From the NCBI RefSeq assembly GCF_034676705.1, contig NZ_JAUCBS010000013.1, forward strand, positions 1,376,501 to 1,440,500: a stretch of DNA of 64,000 nt, given 5' to 3'. The translations under genes were made by a program, and so were the position numbers. The notes under the pieces are model-generated. The model did not search any database and had not been told where the DNA came from. It worked only from the letters and a program-made list of their open reading frames with translations. This document shows positions 35,118-43,175 of this stretch, in pieces (position 1 is the first letter of the stretch; the number at the start of each line of letters is the position of its first letter). Source of the stretch: Gemmobacter sp. GTDB lineage: Bacteria; Pseudomonadota; Alphaproteobacteria; Rhodobacterales; Rhodobacteraceae.

Positions 35118-35126
35118 GAGGTTTCC

Positions 35127-36014
35127 ATGAAGGAGGAGAGAACCACCCCGCTGCGCCAGCGGATGATCGAAGACATGCGCATCCGTGGTATGGGCGACAA
35201 GGCGCAGAAGTCCCACATTCGGGCGATCAAGGATTTCGCAGCCTTTCTCGGTCGATCACCCGATACCGCGACGTCGGAGGATCTGCGTGCCTATCAACTG
35301 CACATGGCCGATACCGGGGTCTCGCCGTCGACGTTCAACGTGCGGATCGTGGCGCTGCGTTTCTTCTTTGGCATGACCTGCGGGCGGGAGGAGATGAAGC
35401 GCTACATGCAATTCCGCACCGAGCCGAGGAAGCTGCCGGTCGTCTTCAGCGTCCAAGAGGTGTCCGACATCCTGATGGCAGCACCCGGACCCGGGCTCAA
35501 GTATCGCGCCGCGCTCAGCATCTCCTATGGCGCGGGGCTCCGGGCGGCCGAAGTCTGCAACCTCAAGGTCAGCGACATCGACAGCGACCGGATTCTGATC
35601 CACGTCGAGCAGGGCAAGGGCCAGAAGGACCGCAAGGTCATGCTGTCGCCCGGCCTGCTGGAGTTGTTGCGGGCATGGTGGCGCGAGGCGCGTCCCGAAG
35701 GCTGGCTGTTTCCGGGCAAGCCCAAGATCAACCCGATCTCACCGCGCCAGCTGAACCGCGCCTTCACTTCGGCCAAGCACATGGCCGGCGTCAGGAAGCC
35801 CGCGACACTGCACACGTTGCGCCATAGCTTCGCCACGCACCTGCTGGAGGCCAACACCGACGTGCGGGTGATCCAGGTGCTTCTGGGTCACGCCAAGCTG
35901 ACGACCACCGCGCGTTACACCCATGTGGCCACCAAGACGATCCGCGACACCGTCAGCCCCTACGAGATGCTGGCCAAGTTGCAGGATCAGACGGTTAAGC
36001 GAAGCTTGGAGTGA
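35127..36014 (+). CDS. Tyrosine recombinase/integrase of the IS91-type element
   Basis: A 295-residue phage-integrase-family recombinase. An N-terminal SAM-like core-binding domain (KSHIRAIKDFAAFLGR) is followed by the catalytic domain with R139 (GAGLRAAEVCNL), H229 and R232 (LHTLRHSFATHLLE), H255 (LLGHAKLTTTARY) and nucleophile Y264. All catalytic residues are present, so it looks active. AGGAGG lies 7 nt upstream. The transposase begins 12 nt after its stop. Such a recombinase often accompanies a subgroup of IS91 elements. Codon use is less GC-extreme than in the host genes around it. Confidence 0.9.
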   Translation: MKEERTTPLRQRMIEDMRIRGMGDKAQKSHIRAIKDFAAFLGRSPDTATSEDLRAYQLHMADTGVSPSTFNVRIVALRFFFGMTCGREEMKRYMQFRTEPRKLPVVFSVQEVSDILMAAPGPGLKYRAALSISYGAGLRAAEVCNLKVSDIDSDRILIHVEQGKGQKDRKVMLSPGLLELLRAWWREARPEGWLFPGKPKINPISPRQLNRAFTSAKHMAGVRKPATLHTLRHSFATHLLEANTDVRVIQVLLGHAKLTTTARYTHVATKTIRDTVSPYEMLAKLQDQTVKRSLE

Positions 36015-36026
36015 CCGGGTGCCGGG

Positions 36027-37220
36027 GTGATCCGGCCGAAGCTGGAGCTGGCTGACATCTTCCGTGCCCATGGACCTGCGTGGCGGCAGGCCAATGCCGG
36101 GCATGTCAGCCTAGGCCAGCTGAAGGTGATGTCGGCGATCGAGGCCTGCCGGACCGAGACGCTCGGAGGGCATGTGGCCGGTTGTGCCAGCTGCGGCCAC
36201 CATCACATCGCCTACAACTCCTGCAAGAACCGGCACTGCCCGAAGTGCCAGGGACCGGCCGCGCGCGACTGGATGGCCGCGCGGGCCGAGGACCTGCTGC
36301 CGGTGGAATACTTCCACGTCGTCGTCACCCTGCCAGCCGAGATCGCGCAGGTCGCGTTCTGGAACAAGAAGGCGGTCTACGATCTCCTGTTTCGTGCATC
36401 GGCCGAAACGGTGATGACCATTGCGGCCGATCCCAGGCGTATGGGCGCGCAGGTCGGCATGACCAGCGTCCTGCATACCTGGGGTTCGGCGCTGACGCAC
36501 CATCCCCACATTCACATGATCGTCCCAGGTGGCGGCCTGTCGCCCGACGGCACAAGATGGGTGCCCTGCCGCCCGGGCTTTTTCCTGCATGTGCGTGTCC
36601 TCTCGCGCCTGTTTCGGCGCCTATTCATCGAGGGGCTACTGGCACTCCATCGTGCTGGCGCTCTGTCCTTCTTCGGAGACTTGGCCGGACTGGCGGAGGC
36701 CGGGGCCTTCGCCGCCTGGCTGGCTCCGCTCCGCAAATCCGAATGGGTGGTCTACGCCAAACCGCCGTTCGGCGGACCCGAGGCAGTGCTGGCCTATCTG
36801 AGCCGCTACACCCACCGGGTGGCGATCTCGAACAGCCGCTTGGTCAGCGCCGACGACGCAACCGTCGCCTTCCGCTGGAAGGACTATCGCATCAAGCGGG
36901 GCGACCGGCAGCGGATCATGCGGCTGGCCACTGGCGAGTTCATCCGGCGCTTCCTGCTCCACGTCCTGCCAGATGGCTTCCATCGCATCCGTCACTACGG
37001 CCTGCTGGCCAGCGCCGGCCGCAAGGCCAACATCGGGAAGATCCGCGCCCTGCTCGGACAGTCCCCCGCCATCGCGCCCCCGGAGGCAGGTGCCGAGCCC
37101 GTCCCGCTGACCCTACGCGAGCCTTGCCCTTGCTGCGGCGGCCCCATGCGCGTGATCGAGATCTTCCGGCGCGGCCAGAAACCCCAGTCACGCGCCCCAC
37201 CGAGGGACCAGGCGGCATGA
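36027..37220 (+). CDS. IS91-family HUH transposase
   Basis: A 397-residue rolling-circle transposase. The zinc-binding N-terminus is CASCGHHHIAYNSCKNRHCPKCQ in two parts (about 53-75). The HUH metal site is H161-I-H163 in HHPHIHMIVPGGG, and two catalytic tyrosines are spaced YxxxY (Y257 and Y261 in AYLSRYTHRVAIS), as in IS91. A C-terminal CPCCGG motif is also present. The GTG start at 36027 follows a GGGG site and lies 12 nt behind the recombinase, so the genes are co-transcribed. No frameshift or stop interrupts it. Confidence 0.92.
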   Translation: MIRPKLELADIFRAHGPAWRQANAGHVSLGQLKVMSAIEACRTETLGGHVAGCASCGHHHIAYNSCKNRHCPKCQGPAARDWMAARAEDLLPVEYFHVVVTLPAEIAQVAFWNKKAVYDLLFRASAETVMTIAADPRRMGAQVGMTSVLHTWGSALTHHPHIHMIVPGGGLSPDGTRWVPCRPGFFLHVRVLSRLFRRLFIEGLLALHRAGALSFFGDLAGLAEAGAFAAWLAPLRKSEWVVYAKPPFGGPEAVLAYLSRYTHRVAISNSRLVSADDATVAFRWKDYRIKRGDRQRIMRLATGEFIRRFLLHVLPDGFHRIRHYGLLASAGRKANIGKIRALLGQSPAIAPPEAGAEPVPLTLREPCPCCGGPMRVIEIFRRGQKPQSRAPPRDQAA

Positions 37221-37744
37221 TGAAACGCCCATCCCCTGGACAATCATCATGCCGGCCCCAGCCAAGGCAGGACCGGCCGATCCCGCATGTTCTGCCCGCC
37301 CACCGCGCCGAACCTCGCCGACAAAATCGCCGCCCACGGCGCCCGTTTCCCGGCCGTCTGTGCCCAGAGACGGCCCGTGCCGACGCGAACAATGGACACG
37401 GCCCCAAGCTGAGACCGACACCGGCCACCGGCCTCAGCACCCTTTCCCCATAGACAGCTCACAGCCCCCCGCGGCTTCCTCCTTGGGAGGTTTCCCAACG
37501 CGGGCCGAGGTCACACCTACACGAAGCCACACGCTGCGGCCCGCATCGGAAAACCTTCACCATAGCCGCCAGTCGGCTGCATTCCTCCTTATGTCCGCTT
37601 AGCGACCCCATGCGGACGTTCAGCCTGTGATTTCTTCTGCCTAGAACGGGACATAGATCGGCAGCCAAGCTGGTCGTAACTGTCGTTGTCGGAGTTTGGT
37701 ATTTCTGGTAGTTGATTATTATAAATTTCAGGAAGGTGATTCGT
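37221..37744. other. Right part of the IS91-type element and leader of the HTH gene
   Basis: This 524-nt stretch has no gene I can support. The first 380 nt are probably the non-coding right side of the element. From about 37660 the DNA becomes AT-rich. TTGGTA-N17-TTATAA close to the HTH gene is a possible promoter, with AGGAAGG as ribosome site. Confidence 0.5.
37593..37621 (+). other. Candidate right end (oriIS) of the IS91-type element
   Basis: GTCCGC (37593-37598) and GCGGAC (37612-37617) form a dyad immediately followed by GTTC, the tetranucleotide used by IS91 elements. This matches the expected layout of oriIS but is a short signal, and similar DNA may occur elsewhere in the host. Confidence 0.3.
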
Positions 37745-38146
37745 ATGGCCAAGGCCCTTCGCCGCATCAAGGCGCAAGAAACCAGAAAAGCTCTCGTCCC
37801 CATTGCCAGCAGCGCTGGGCTGGCGTCCGAATTGAAGGCGCTGACGGATCGTCTCTCGGACGATCCCGGCGTAAAGAAATTCACTGTCACTGTTAACAAG
37901 GAAACCGGAATTGCCAAGGCCACCGCCGTTGGACATCGTGGCCAGACCTTCACGCAGGAGGTGGTTGGGCCGGGCTTGACCGCGACAATGACCTACGCCC
38001 CCAAGACCAAGGGCGGGAAGGCTGCGCGGGATCAGAACATCGTCGCGCTCTACGAGCGTGATTTGACCCAGATGGAGATTGCGGAACGCCTCGACGTGTC
38101 CCAGTCGACCGTGTCCAACGTTCTGCGACGTGAAGGTCTTCGCTAA
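37745..38146 (+). CDS. Hypothetical protein with C-terminal helix-turn-helix, foreign composition
   Basis: A 133-residue protein I do not recognise. The N-terminal part is basic (MAKALRRIKAQETRK). A beta-rich middle (KFTVTVNKETGIAKATAVGH) precedes a clear HTH, YERDLTQMEIAERLDVSQST then VSNVLRREGLR, similar to the last helices of sigma-factor or resolvase DNA-binding domains. Third codon positions are much less GC-rich than in lon or cimA, and the leader is AT-rich, so it probably arrived by transfer. It lies just outside the likely right end of the IS91-type element. The ATG at 37745 is preferred over 37712 because AGGAAGG lies just upstream. Confidence 0.65.
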   Translation: MAKALRRIKAQETRKALVPIASSAGLASELKALTDRLSDDPGVKKFTVTVNKETGIAKATAVGHRGQTFTQEVVGPGLTATMTYAPKTKGGKAARDQNIVALYERDLTQMEIAERLDVSQSTVSNVLRREGLR

Positions 38147-38524
38147 ATCGTAGCCCATGACGGACGATATTAGAGCACGAAACCGCCCACTCAGGTTGTA
38201 CCACTCGCAGTTCGGTTTCTGCAGTTCGCCGCCCAAAAGCCGCTTGGCAGGAACCACCCAAAGCAGACAGTGGTCGCCACCGTAGCGGCCGTCCGCTCCG
38301 TCCGCAGACCTGCCGTTCGGCCCGGCGTCCGGCAGGCGGGCTCATATCCCCCTCCGGGCCATGGCGGGGCGCCCCCCCGGCCCTTGCCCGCCTCCCCTCG
38401 CAGGCGCATGATGGGGCTCGGTTGACTCCGGGCCTTCGGCGCACCATCTAAACTGTCTTGACAGGGGAAAGCCGTGGCTGCCGAACTCCCTCGGGGCCGG
38501 TGCATTCCTGCCAGCTAAGGAACG
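38147..38524. other. Intergenic region upstream of lon
   Basis: A 378-nt gap without a supportable ORF. The first two thirds (to about 38340) are rich in CGG/CCG words and resemble degenerate mobile or intergenic filler. The lon promoter is in the last 110 nt. No RNA gene was recognised. Confidence 0.5.
38422..38451 (+). promoter_or_regulatory. Possible housekeeping promoter of lon
   Basis: TTGACT (38422-38427), an 18-nt spacer and ATCTAA (38446-38451) lie 74 nt before the lon start. A second TTGACA occurs at about 38458. No clear heat-shock type box was found, although lon is usually heat-inducible. Confidence 0.4.
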
Positions 38525-40936
38525 ATGATGAACGAACCCCTTTCCCCCAGCTACCCGGTGCTGCCGCTGCGCGACATCGTGGTGTTTCCGCACATGATCG
38601 TGCCGCTGTTCGTAGGGCGCGAGAAATCGGTGCGTGCGCTGGAAGAGGTCATGTCCGAAGACCGGCAGATCCTGCTGTCGTCGCAGGTCGATCCCACGGT
38701 GGACGATCCCAAGACCGATGGCATCTACAAGGTCGGCGTTCTGGCCAATGTGCTCCAGCTGCTGAAACTGCCGGACGGCACCGTCAAGGTGCTGGTCGAA
38801 GGCCGCTCGCGCGTGCGCATCGTGCGGTTCCTGGACAATGAGCAATTCTTCGAGGCGGAATGCGCCCGCCTGACCGAACTGCCGGGCGATCAGTCCACGG
38901 TCGAGGCGCTGGTGCGCACCGTGTCCGAGGAGTTCGAGCGTTACGCCAAGATCAAGAAGAACATCCCCGAGGAGGCGCTGGCCGCCGTCGCGGAAACCCG
39001 CGAACCGGCGCGGCTGGCCGATCTGGTCTCGGGCCATCTGGGCGTGACCGTCGCGCAAAAGCAGAAGCTGCTGGAAACGCTGGACGTGGCCGAGCGTCTG
39101 GAACAGGTCTATGGCCACATGCAGGGCGAAATGTCCGTCCTTCAGGTGGAGAAAAAGATCAAGTCCCGCGTCAAGTCGCAGATGGAGCGCACGCAGCGCG
39201 AATACTATCTGAACGAACAGATGAAGGCGATCCAGAAGGAGCTGGGCGACGGCGAGGACGGCCAGAACGAAATCGCCGAGCTGGAAGCCCGCATCACCGC
39301 GACCAAGCTGTCCAAGGAAGCGCGCGACAAGGTTGATGCCGAGGTCAAGAAGCTGAAGTCCATGAGCCCCATGAGCGCCGAGGCGACCGTGGTGCGCAAC
39401 TATCTGGACTGGATCCTGGGCGTGCCGTGGAACGTCAAGTCCAAGGTCAAGAAAGATCTGGGCAAGGCCGAAGATGTGCTGAACGCCGACCACTACGGTC
39501 TGGAAAAGGTCAAGGAACGCATCGTCGAATATCTGGCGGTGCAGAACCGGTCGTCCAAGCTGAAAGGCCCGATCCTGTGCCTTGTCGGCCCCCCGGGCGT
39601 CGGCAAGACCAGCCTGGGCAAATCTGTCGCCAAGGCGACGGGGCGCGAATTCATCCGCATTTCCCTGGGCGGGGTGCGGGACGAATCCGAAATCCGTGGT
39701 CACCGGCGCACCTACATCGGCTCGATGCCCGGCAAGATCATCCAGGCGATGAAAAAGGCCAAGACATCCAACCCGCTGATCCTGCTGGATGAAATCGACA
39801 AGATGGGCCATGACTTCCGCGGCGATCCGGCATCGGCGCTGCTGGAGGTGCTGGACCCGGAACAGAACAACACCTTCGTCGACCACTATCTGGAGGTGGA
39901 ATATGACCTGTCGAACGTCATGTTCCTGACCACGGCCAACAGCTACAACATGCCCGGCCCCCTGCTGGACCGGATGGAGATCATCAGCCTGGCCGGCTAT
40001 ACTGAGGATGAAAAGCGCGAGATCGCGCGCCAGCACCTGATCCCGAAACAGGTGACGGCGCATGGTCTGAAAAAGACCGAATACAGCATCGGCGATGCCG
40101 CGCTGAACGACATCATCCGCTACTACACCCGCGAGGCGGGCGTGCGGAACCTGGAACGCGAAATCGCGAAAACCGCCCGCAAGGCGGTGACCGAGATCGT
40201 CAAGGGCAAGGAAAAGTCGGTCGAGGTTACGCCGGAACGGCTGGAAGCCATGCTGGGCGTGCGGCGGTTCCGCTTTGGCCTGGCGGAAGCCGAAGACCAG
40301 GTCGGCGTGGTGACGGGCCTGGCCTGGACATCGGTGGGCGGCGACCTGCTGCACATCGAGGCGCTGAAGCTGCCCGGCAAGGGCCGCATGAAGACGACCG
40401 GGAAACTGGGCGACGTGATGAAGGAATCGATCGAGGCGGCATCGAGCTACGCGCGCTCGATCTCGCCGCAGATCGGGGTCAAGCCGCCCAAGTTCGACGC
40501 GCTGGACATCCACGTCCACGTGCCTGATGGCGCCACGCCCAAGGACGGCCCCTCGGCCGGCCTGGCCATGGTGACGGCCATCGTCTCGGTGCTGACGGGC
40601 ATTCCGGTGCGCCGCGACATTGCCATGACCGGCGAGGTTTCGCTGCGCGGCAATGCCATGGCCATCGGCGGGCTCAAGGAAAAGCTGCTGGCGGCGCTGC
40701 GTGGCGGCATCACCACCGTGCTGATCCCCGAGGAGAACGAAAAGGATCTGCCCGAGATCCCGGAAAACGTGAAGCAGGGGCTGAAGATCATCCCCGTCAA
40801 GCATGTGTCCGAGGTGCTGAAGCTGGCGCTGGTCCGCCAGCCCGAGCCGGTGGAATGGGACGAGGCCGCCGAGGAAGCCGCCGCCCTTGCCCGCAAGGCC
40901 GAGGATGCGGGCCGCGAAAGCCAGCTGGCGCACTAG
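38525..40936 (+). CDS. lon: ATP-dependent protease Lon
   Basis: An 803-residue LonA protease. It has the N-terminal substrate domain (YPVLPLRDIVVFPHMIVPLF), a long coiled-coil linker, the AAA+ module with Walker A GPPGVGKT (355-362) and LLDEIDKM as Walker B, and the protease domain with catalytic S677 (KDGPSAGLAM) and K720 (GGLKEKLLAA). It degrades misfolded and regulatory proteins in the cytoplasm. Start: tandem ATGATG with AAGGA upstream, so 38525 or 38528. A strong terminator follows, then an HU-like gene, the same order as lon-hupB in many proteobacteria. Confidence 0.97.
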   Translation: MMNEPLSPSYPVLPLRDIVVFPHMIVPLFVGREKSVRALEEVMSEDRQILLSSQVDPTVDDPKTDGIYKVGVLANVLQLLKLPDGTVKVLVEGRSRVRIVRFLDNEQFFEAECARLTELPGDQSTVEALVRTVSEEFERYAKIKKNIPEEALAAVAETREPARLADLVSGHLGVTVAQKQKLLETLDVAERLEQVYGHMQGEMSVLQVEKKIKSRVKSQMERTQREYYLNEQMKAIQKELGDGEDGQNEIAELEARITATKLSKEARDKVDAEVKKLKSMSPMSAEATVVRNYLDWILGVPWNVKSKVKKDLGKAEDVLNADHYGLEKVKERIVEYLAVQNRSSKLKGPILCLVGPPGVGKTSLGKSVAKATGREFIRISLGGVRDESEIRGHRRTYIGSMPGKIIQAMKKAKTSNPLILLDEIDKMGHDFRGDPASALLEVLDPEQNNTFVDHYLEVEYDLSNVMFLTTANSYNMPGPLLDRMEIISLAGYTEDEKREIARQHLIPKQVTAHGLKKTEYSIGDAALNDIIRYYTREAGVRNLEREIAKTARKAVTEIVKGKEKSVEVTPERLEAMLGVRRFRFGLAEAEDQVGVVTGLAWTSVGGDLLHIEALKLPGKGRMKTTGKLGDVMKESIEAASSYARSISPQIGVKPPKFDALDIHVHVPDGATPKDGPSAGLAMVTAIVSVLTGIPVRRDIAMTGEVSLRGNAMAIGGLKEKLLAALRGGITTVLIPEENEKDLPEIPENVKQGLKIIPVKHVSEVLKLALVRQPEPVEWDEAAEEAAALARKAEDAGRESQLAH

Positions 40937-40961
40937 GGCAGCCAACCGCATGATCGGAAAG

Positions 40962-40988
40962 GGGCCGTCCGTCGGGGCGGCTCTTTTT
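40962..40988 (+). terminator. Intrinsic terminator of lon
   Basis: GGGCCGTCC, a GTC loop and GGGGCGGC form a GC-rich hairpin with TCTTTTTC directly after, 25 nt behind the lon stop. Confidence 0.8.
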
Positions 40989-41106
40989 CATTTCCGCCTT
41001 GGGTTGTGGCATTCCCTGCGAAAATCCGCTGCCGGTGCGAAATTCGCTTGTTGCAGGCGCTGGGGCCACTATGCTTTGCGAAAGGCATCTGAAAAGGTAT
41101 TTTTCC

Positions 41107-41493
41107 ATGGCAAAACCTGCCAAACCGGCAACCGCCCCCCGCCCCAACCGTACCCCCGGCGCTGCCGGCAAGATCAAGGCTGCGGCCCCGGTGCCTGCCA
41201 CCCCGATCGAAGGCCCCGTCGAAGGTGGCGTGCTGAAAGCCAAGGATCTGCTGGAACGCGTTGCCGCCCGCGCGGGCGCGAACAAGAAGCAGGCCAAGCC
41301 GTTCATGGATGCGGTGCTGCACGAAATCGGCGCCTCGCTGGCGCGCGGCGAATCCTTCATCCTGCCGCCGCTGGGCCGCGGCAAGCTGCGCCCCAGGAAG
41401 GAAGGCGCAACCGGCGAGGGCGTGATGCTGAAGCTGCTGCCGGTGAAGTCGAAAAAAGAGGGTGAAACCCCTCTTGCGCCTGCGGAGGAGTGA
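41107..41493 (+). CDS. HU-like DNA-binding protein with basic N-terminal tail
   Basis: A 128-residue HU-family protein. The C-terminal two thirds carry the fold: LKAKDLLERVAARAGANKKQ helps dimerise and LPPLGRGKLRPRKE is a divergent DNA-arm base. The first 40 residues are rich in Lys, Pro and Ala (AKPAKPATAPRPNRTPG) and resemble histone-like tails. It follows lon as hupB does elsewhere, but a more canonical HU gene exists at 59414, so this may be a specialised paralogue. The ATG at 41107 is preferred over 40999 because the tail begins there and AAGG lies upstream. tRNA-Val starts 18 nt after the stop. Confidence 0.8.
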   Translation: MAKPAKPATAPRPNRTPGAAGKIKAAAPVPATPIEGPVEGGVLKAKDLLERVAARAGANKKQAKPFMDAVLHEIGASLARGESFILPPLGRGKLRPRKEGATGEGVMLKLLPVKSKKEGETPLAPAEE

Positions 41494-41511
41494 GGGTAAA
41501 CCCCCGCCATC

Positions 41512-41586
41512 GGGCGATTAGCTCAGCGGTAGAGCGCTTCGTTCACATCGAAGATGTCAGCGGTTCAAATCCGTTATCGCCCACCA
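41512..41586 (+). tRNA. tRNA-Val (anticodon CAC)
   Basis: A 75-nt cloverleaf with encoded CCA. Acceptor arms GGGCGAT and ATCGCCC pair, the D-arm is AGCTCAGCGGTAGAGC, the anticodon stem CTTCG/CGAAG encloses TTCACAT with CAC at 34-36, and the T-arm contains GGTTCAAATCC. The GTG codon it reads is common in this genome. Confidence 0.96.
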
Positions 41587-41599
41587 TCCATTCGGAAAA

Positions 41600-41629
41600 C
41601 GCTCCGGCCCTCAGGCCGGGGCGTTTTTC
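41600..41629 (+). terminator. Intrinsic terminator of tRNA-Val
   Basis: CGCTCCGGCC, loop CTCA and GGCCGGGGCG pair almost perfectly, with TTTTTC following. It lies 13 nt after the tRNA. Confidence 0.88.
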
Positions 41630-41640
41630 ATTTGACGCGG

Positions 41641-42915
41641 TCAGGTCTGCCGGTCGCCATACATATACCCCCGCCGGAACGGATAGACCGATTGCGCGCC
41701 GCGCATCGGGCCGGTGTCCAGCTGGCCATCGGGGCGCACGGCCAGGATCTGGTGCAGCGAGACCCAGCCTTCCTCGAAGGCCATGGCGCAGCCGGCCAGA
41801 TACAGGCGAAAGGCGCGCAGGGTCTGGGGGCCGCGGTCGGGGCCGTGGCTGGCGATCAGCACCGCCTCGGCCTCGGCCAGCCGGTCTTCCAGCGTGTCGG
41901 ACCAGGCCCAGAGCGTGCGGGCATAATGCGGGCGCAGCGATTCGGTATCGACCGATTCCAGCCCCGCCCCCGCCATTTCCCGCAGCACATGCGAGATGTG
42001 GAACAGCTCGCCCCCCGGGAAGATGTATTTCTCGATGAAATTGCCCAGGCCCCCCGACACCGCCGCATCGTCCAGAAAGCCCGAGGTGATGCCATGGTTC
42101 ATCAGCAGGCCGCCCGGCCGCAACAGGGCATGCAGCTTGCGGAAATAGATCGGCAGGTTCACCCGCCCGACATGTTCGAACATGCCCACCGAGGCGATCT
42201 TGTCGAACGGCTGGTCGTCGGGCAGGTCGCGGTAATCGCGCAGTTCCATCCGCACCCGGCCCTCCAGCCCCTTGTCGCGGATCATGCGGTTGACATGGAC
42301 ATGCTGGTTTTTCGACAGGGTGATTCCGGTGGCATCGACGCCATAATTCTCGGCCGCCCACAGCAGCAGCCCGCCCCAGCCGGCGCCCACATCCAGGAAC
42401 CGTTCACCGGGCCGCAGATCCAGCTTGCGGCAGATCAGGTCCAGCTTGGCCTCTTGTGCCTGGGCAAGGGTCATGGCCGGGTCGGCGTAATAGGCACAGG
42501 AATAGACGCGGCGGGGGTCCAGCCACAGGTCGTAGAAACTGTCCGACACGTCATAGTGAAAGCTGATCTGGCCCGCATCGCGGCTGCGGGTGTGCAGCCG
42601 GGCCGAGCGCATGCCGTAGATCAGCCGCTGGATCCAGCCGGCCTGCACCGCCGATCCCATCGGGCGGATCAGCCCGGCGGTCAGCGCCATCAGGTCGCGC
42701 ATCCGCCCCTCGATGCGGACGGTGCCCGCCACGATGGCATCGGCGATGGCATCCAGCCGGTTGCCGGTCAGCAGCAGCAGCGACTTTTCATCTGGCAGGT
42801 GCAGCGTGACGCGCGGGTTGGGCGCGCCGATGCGGGCACCATTGCCGATTTCCAGCGCGGCGGGCAGCGGCAACCGCTCCAACCGCTTGCTGGCTTCGTT
42901 CACAAGTATCGACAT
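41641..42915 (-). CDS. SAM-dependent methyltransferase, cyclopropane-fatty-acid synthase family (first copy)
   Basis: A 424-residue CFA-synthase family enzyme that would methylenate or methylate unsaturated acyl chains of phospholipids using SAM. The SAM motif is FLDVGAGWGGLLLWAAE; upstream are DVSDSFYDLWLDPRRVYSCAYY and later SVGMFEHVGRVNLPIYF, all family hallmarks. The ATG at 42915 has GGAAG upstream; the longer frame runs into leader DNA. It is divergent from ribokinase. A possible promoter on the minus strand, TTGACA-N17-ATGATT, lies between. It is distinct from the RpoE-linked copy at 45465 and lacks a TGATCC-type promoter. Confidence 0.88.
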   Translation of the reverse strand: MSILVNEASKRLERLPLPAALEIGNGARIGAPNPRVTLHLPDEKSLLLLTGNRLDAIADAIVAGTVRIEGRMRDLMALTAGLIRPMGSAVQAGWIQRLIYGMRSARLHTRSRDAGQISFHYDVSDSFYDLWLDPRRVYSCAYYADPAMTLAQAQEAKLDLICRKLDLRPGERFLDVGAGWGGLLLWAAENYGVDATGITLSKNQHVHVNRMIRDKGLEGRVRMELRDYRDLPDDQPFDKIASVGMFEHVGRVNLPIYFRKLHALLRPGGLLMNHGITSGFLDDAAVSGGLGNFIEKYIFPGGELFHISHVLREMAGAGLESVDTESLRPHYARTLWAWSDTLEDRLAEAEAVLIASHGPDRGPQTLRAFRLYLAGCAMAFEEGWVSLHQILAVRPDGQLDTGPMRGAQSVYPFRRGYMYGDRQT

Positions 42916-43175
42916 CGTCTTCCAGCCTTCGGGATACGATGCGGGAAACGGCAGGATCCGGGCGGATTTGCAGTCCCCGCGGATGGACAGGACAGGGGCG
43001 CGCGCATCGGCAGGGTCGGGGGGCTGATGGCTGCGCAAGGTGCCCCTGTCAGAAATCATTCAAGAAATTGCCATGCTGTCAACAGGGATGCTGTGGTACC
43101 ATCGGCAGGGTGCTTGCCAAGGGCGTGGTTCCGCCCGATACCCTTGGGCATGTTCCCCAGCATGCAGGCCTGCCC

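Larger units (their letters stand above)
35082..37621 (+). mobile_element. IS91-family element with tyrosine recombinase and HUH transposase (ends approximate)
   Basis: Two genes in tandem, a tyrosine recombinase and an IS91-type HUH transposase, lie between housekeeping genes. IS91 elements move by rolling-circle replication and have no terminal inverted repeats, so ends are hard to see. I take the hairpin at 35082-35117 as near the left side. The GTCCGC-N13-GCGGAC dyad followed directly by GTTC (37593-37621) is a candidate right end, since IS91 targets GTTC or CTTG. Both ends are provisional. Confidence 0.7.

Noticed and set aside
37249..37602. Short ORFs in the right part of the IS91-type element
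   Set aside because: Overlap each other on both strands, low-complexity Pro/Arg text, no ribosome sites; likely non-coding element end.
38342..40951. 869-codon open frame antisense to lon
   Set aside because: Lon is unmistakable on the plus strand; in high-GC DNA the antisense frame stays open by codon bias. No domain or ribosome site supports it.
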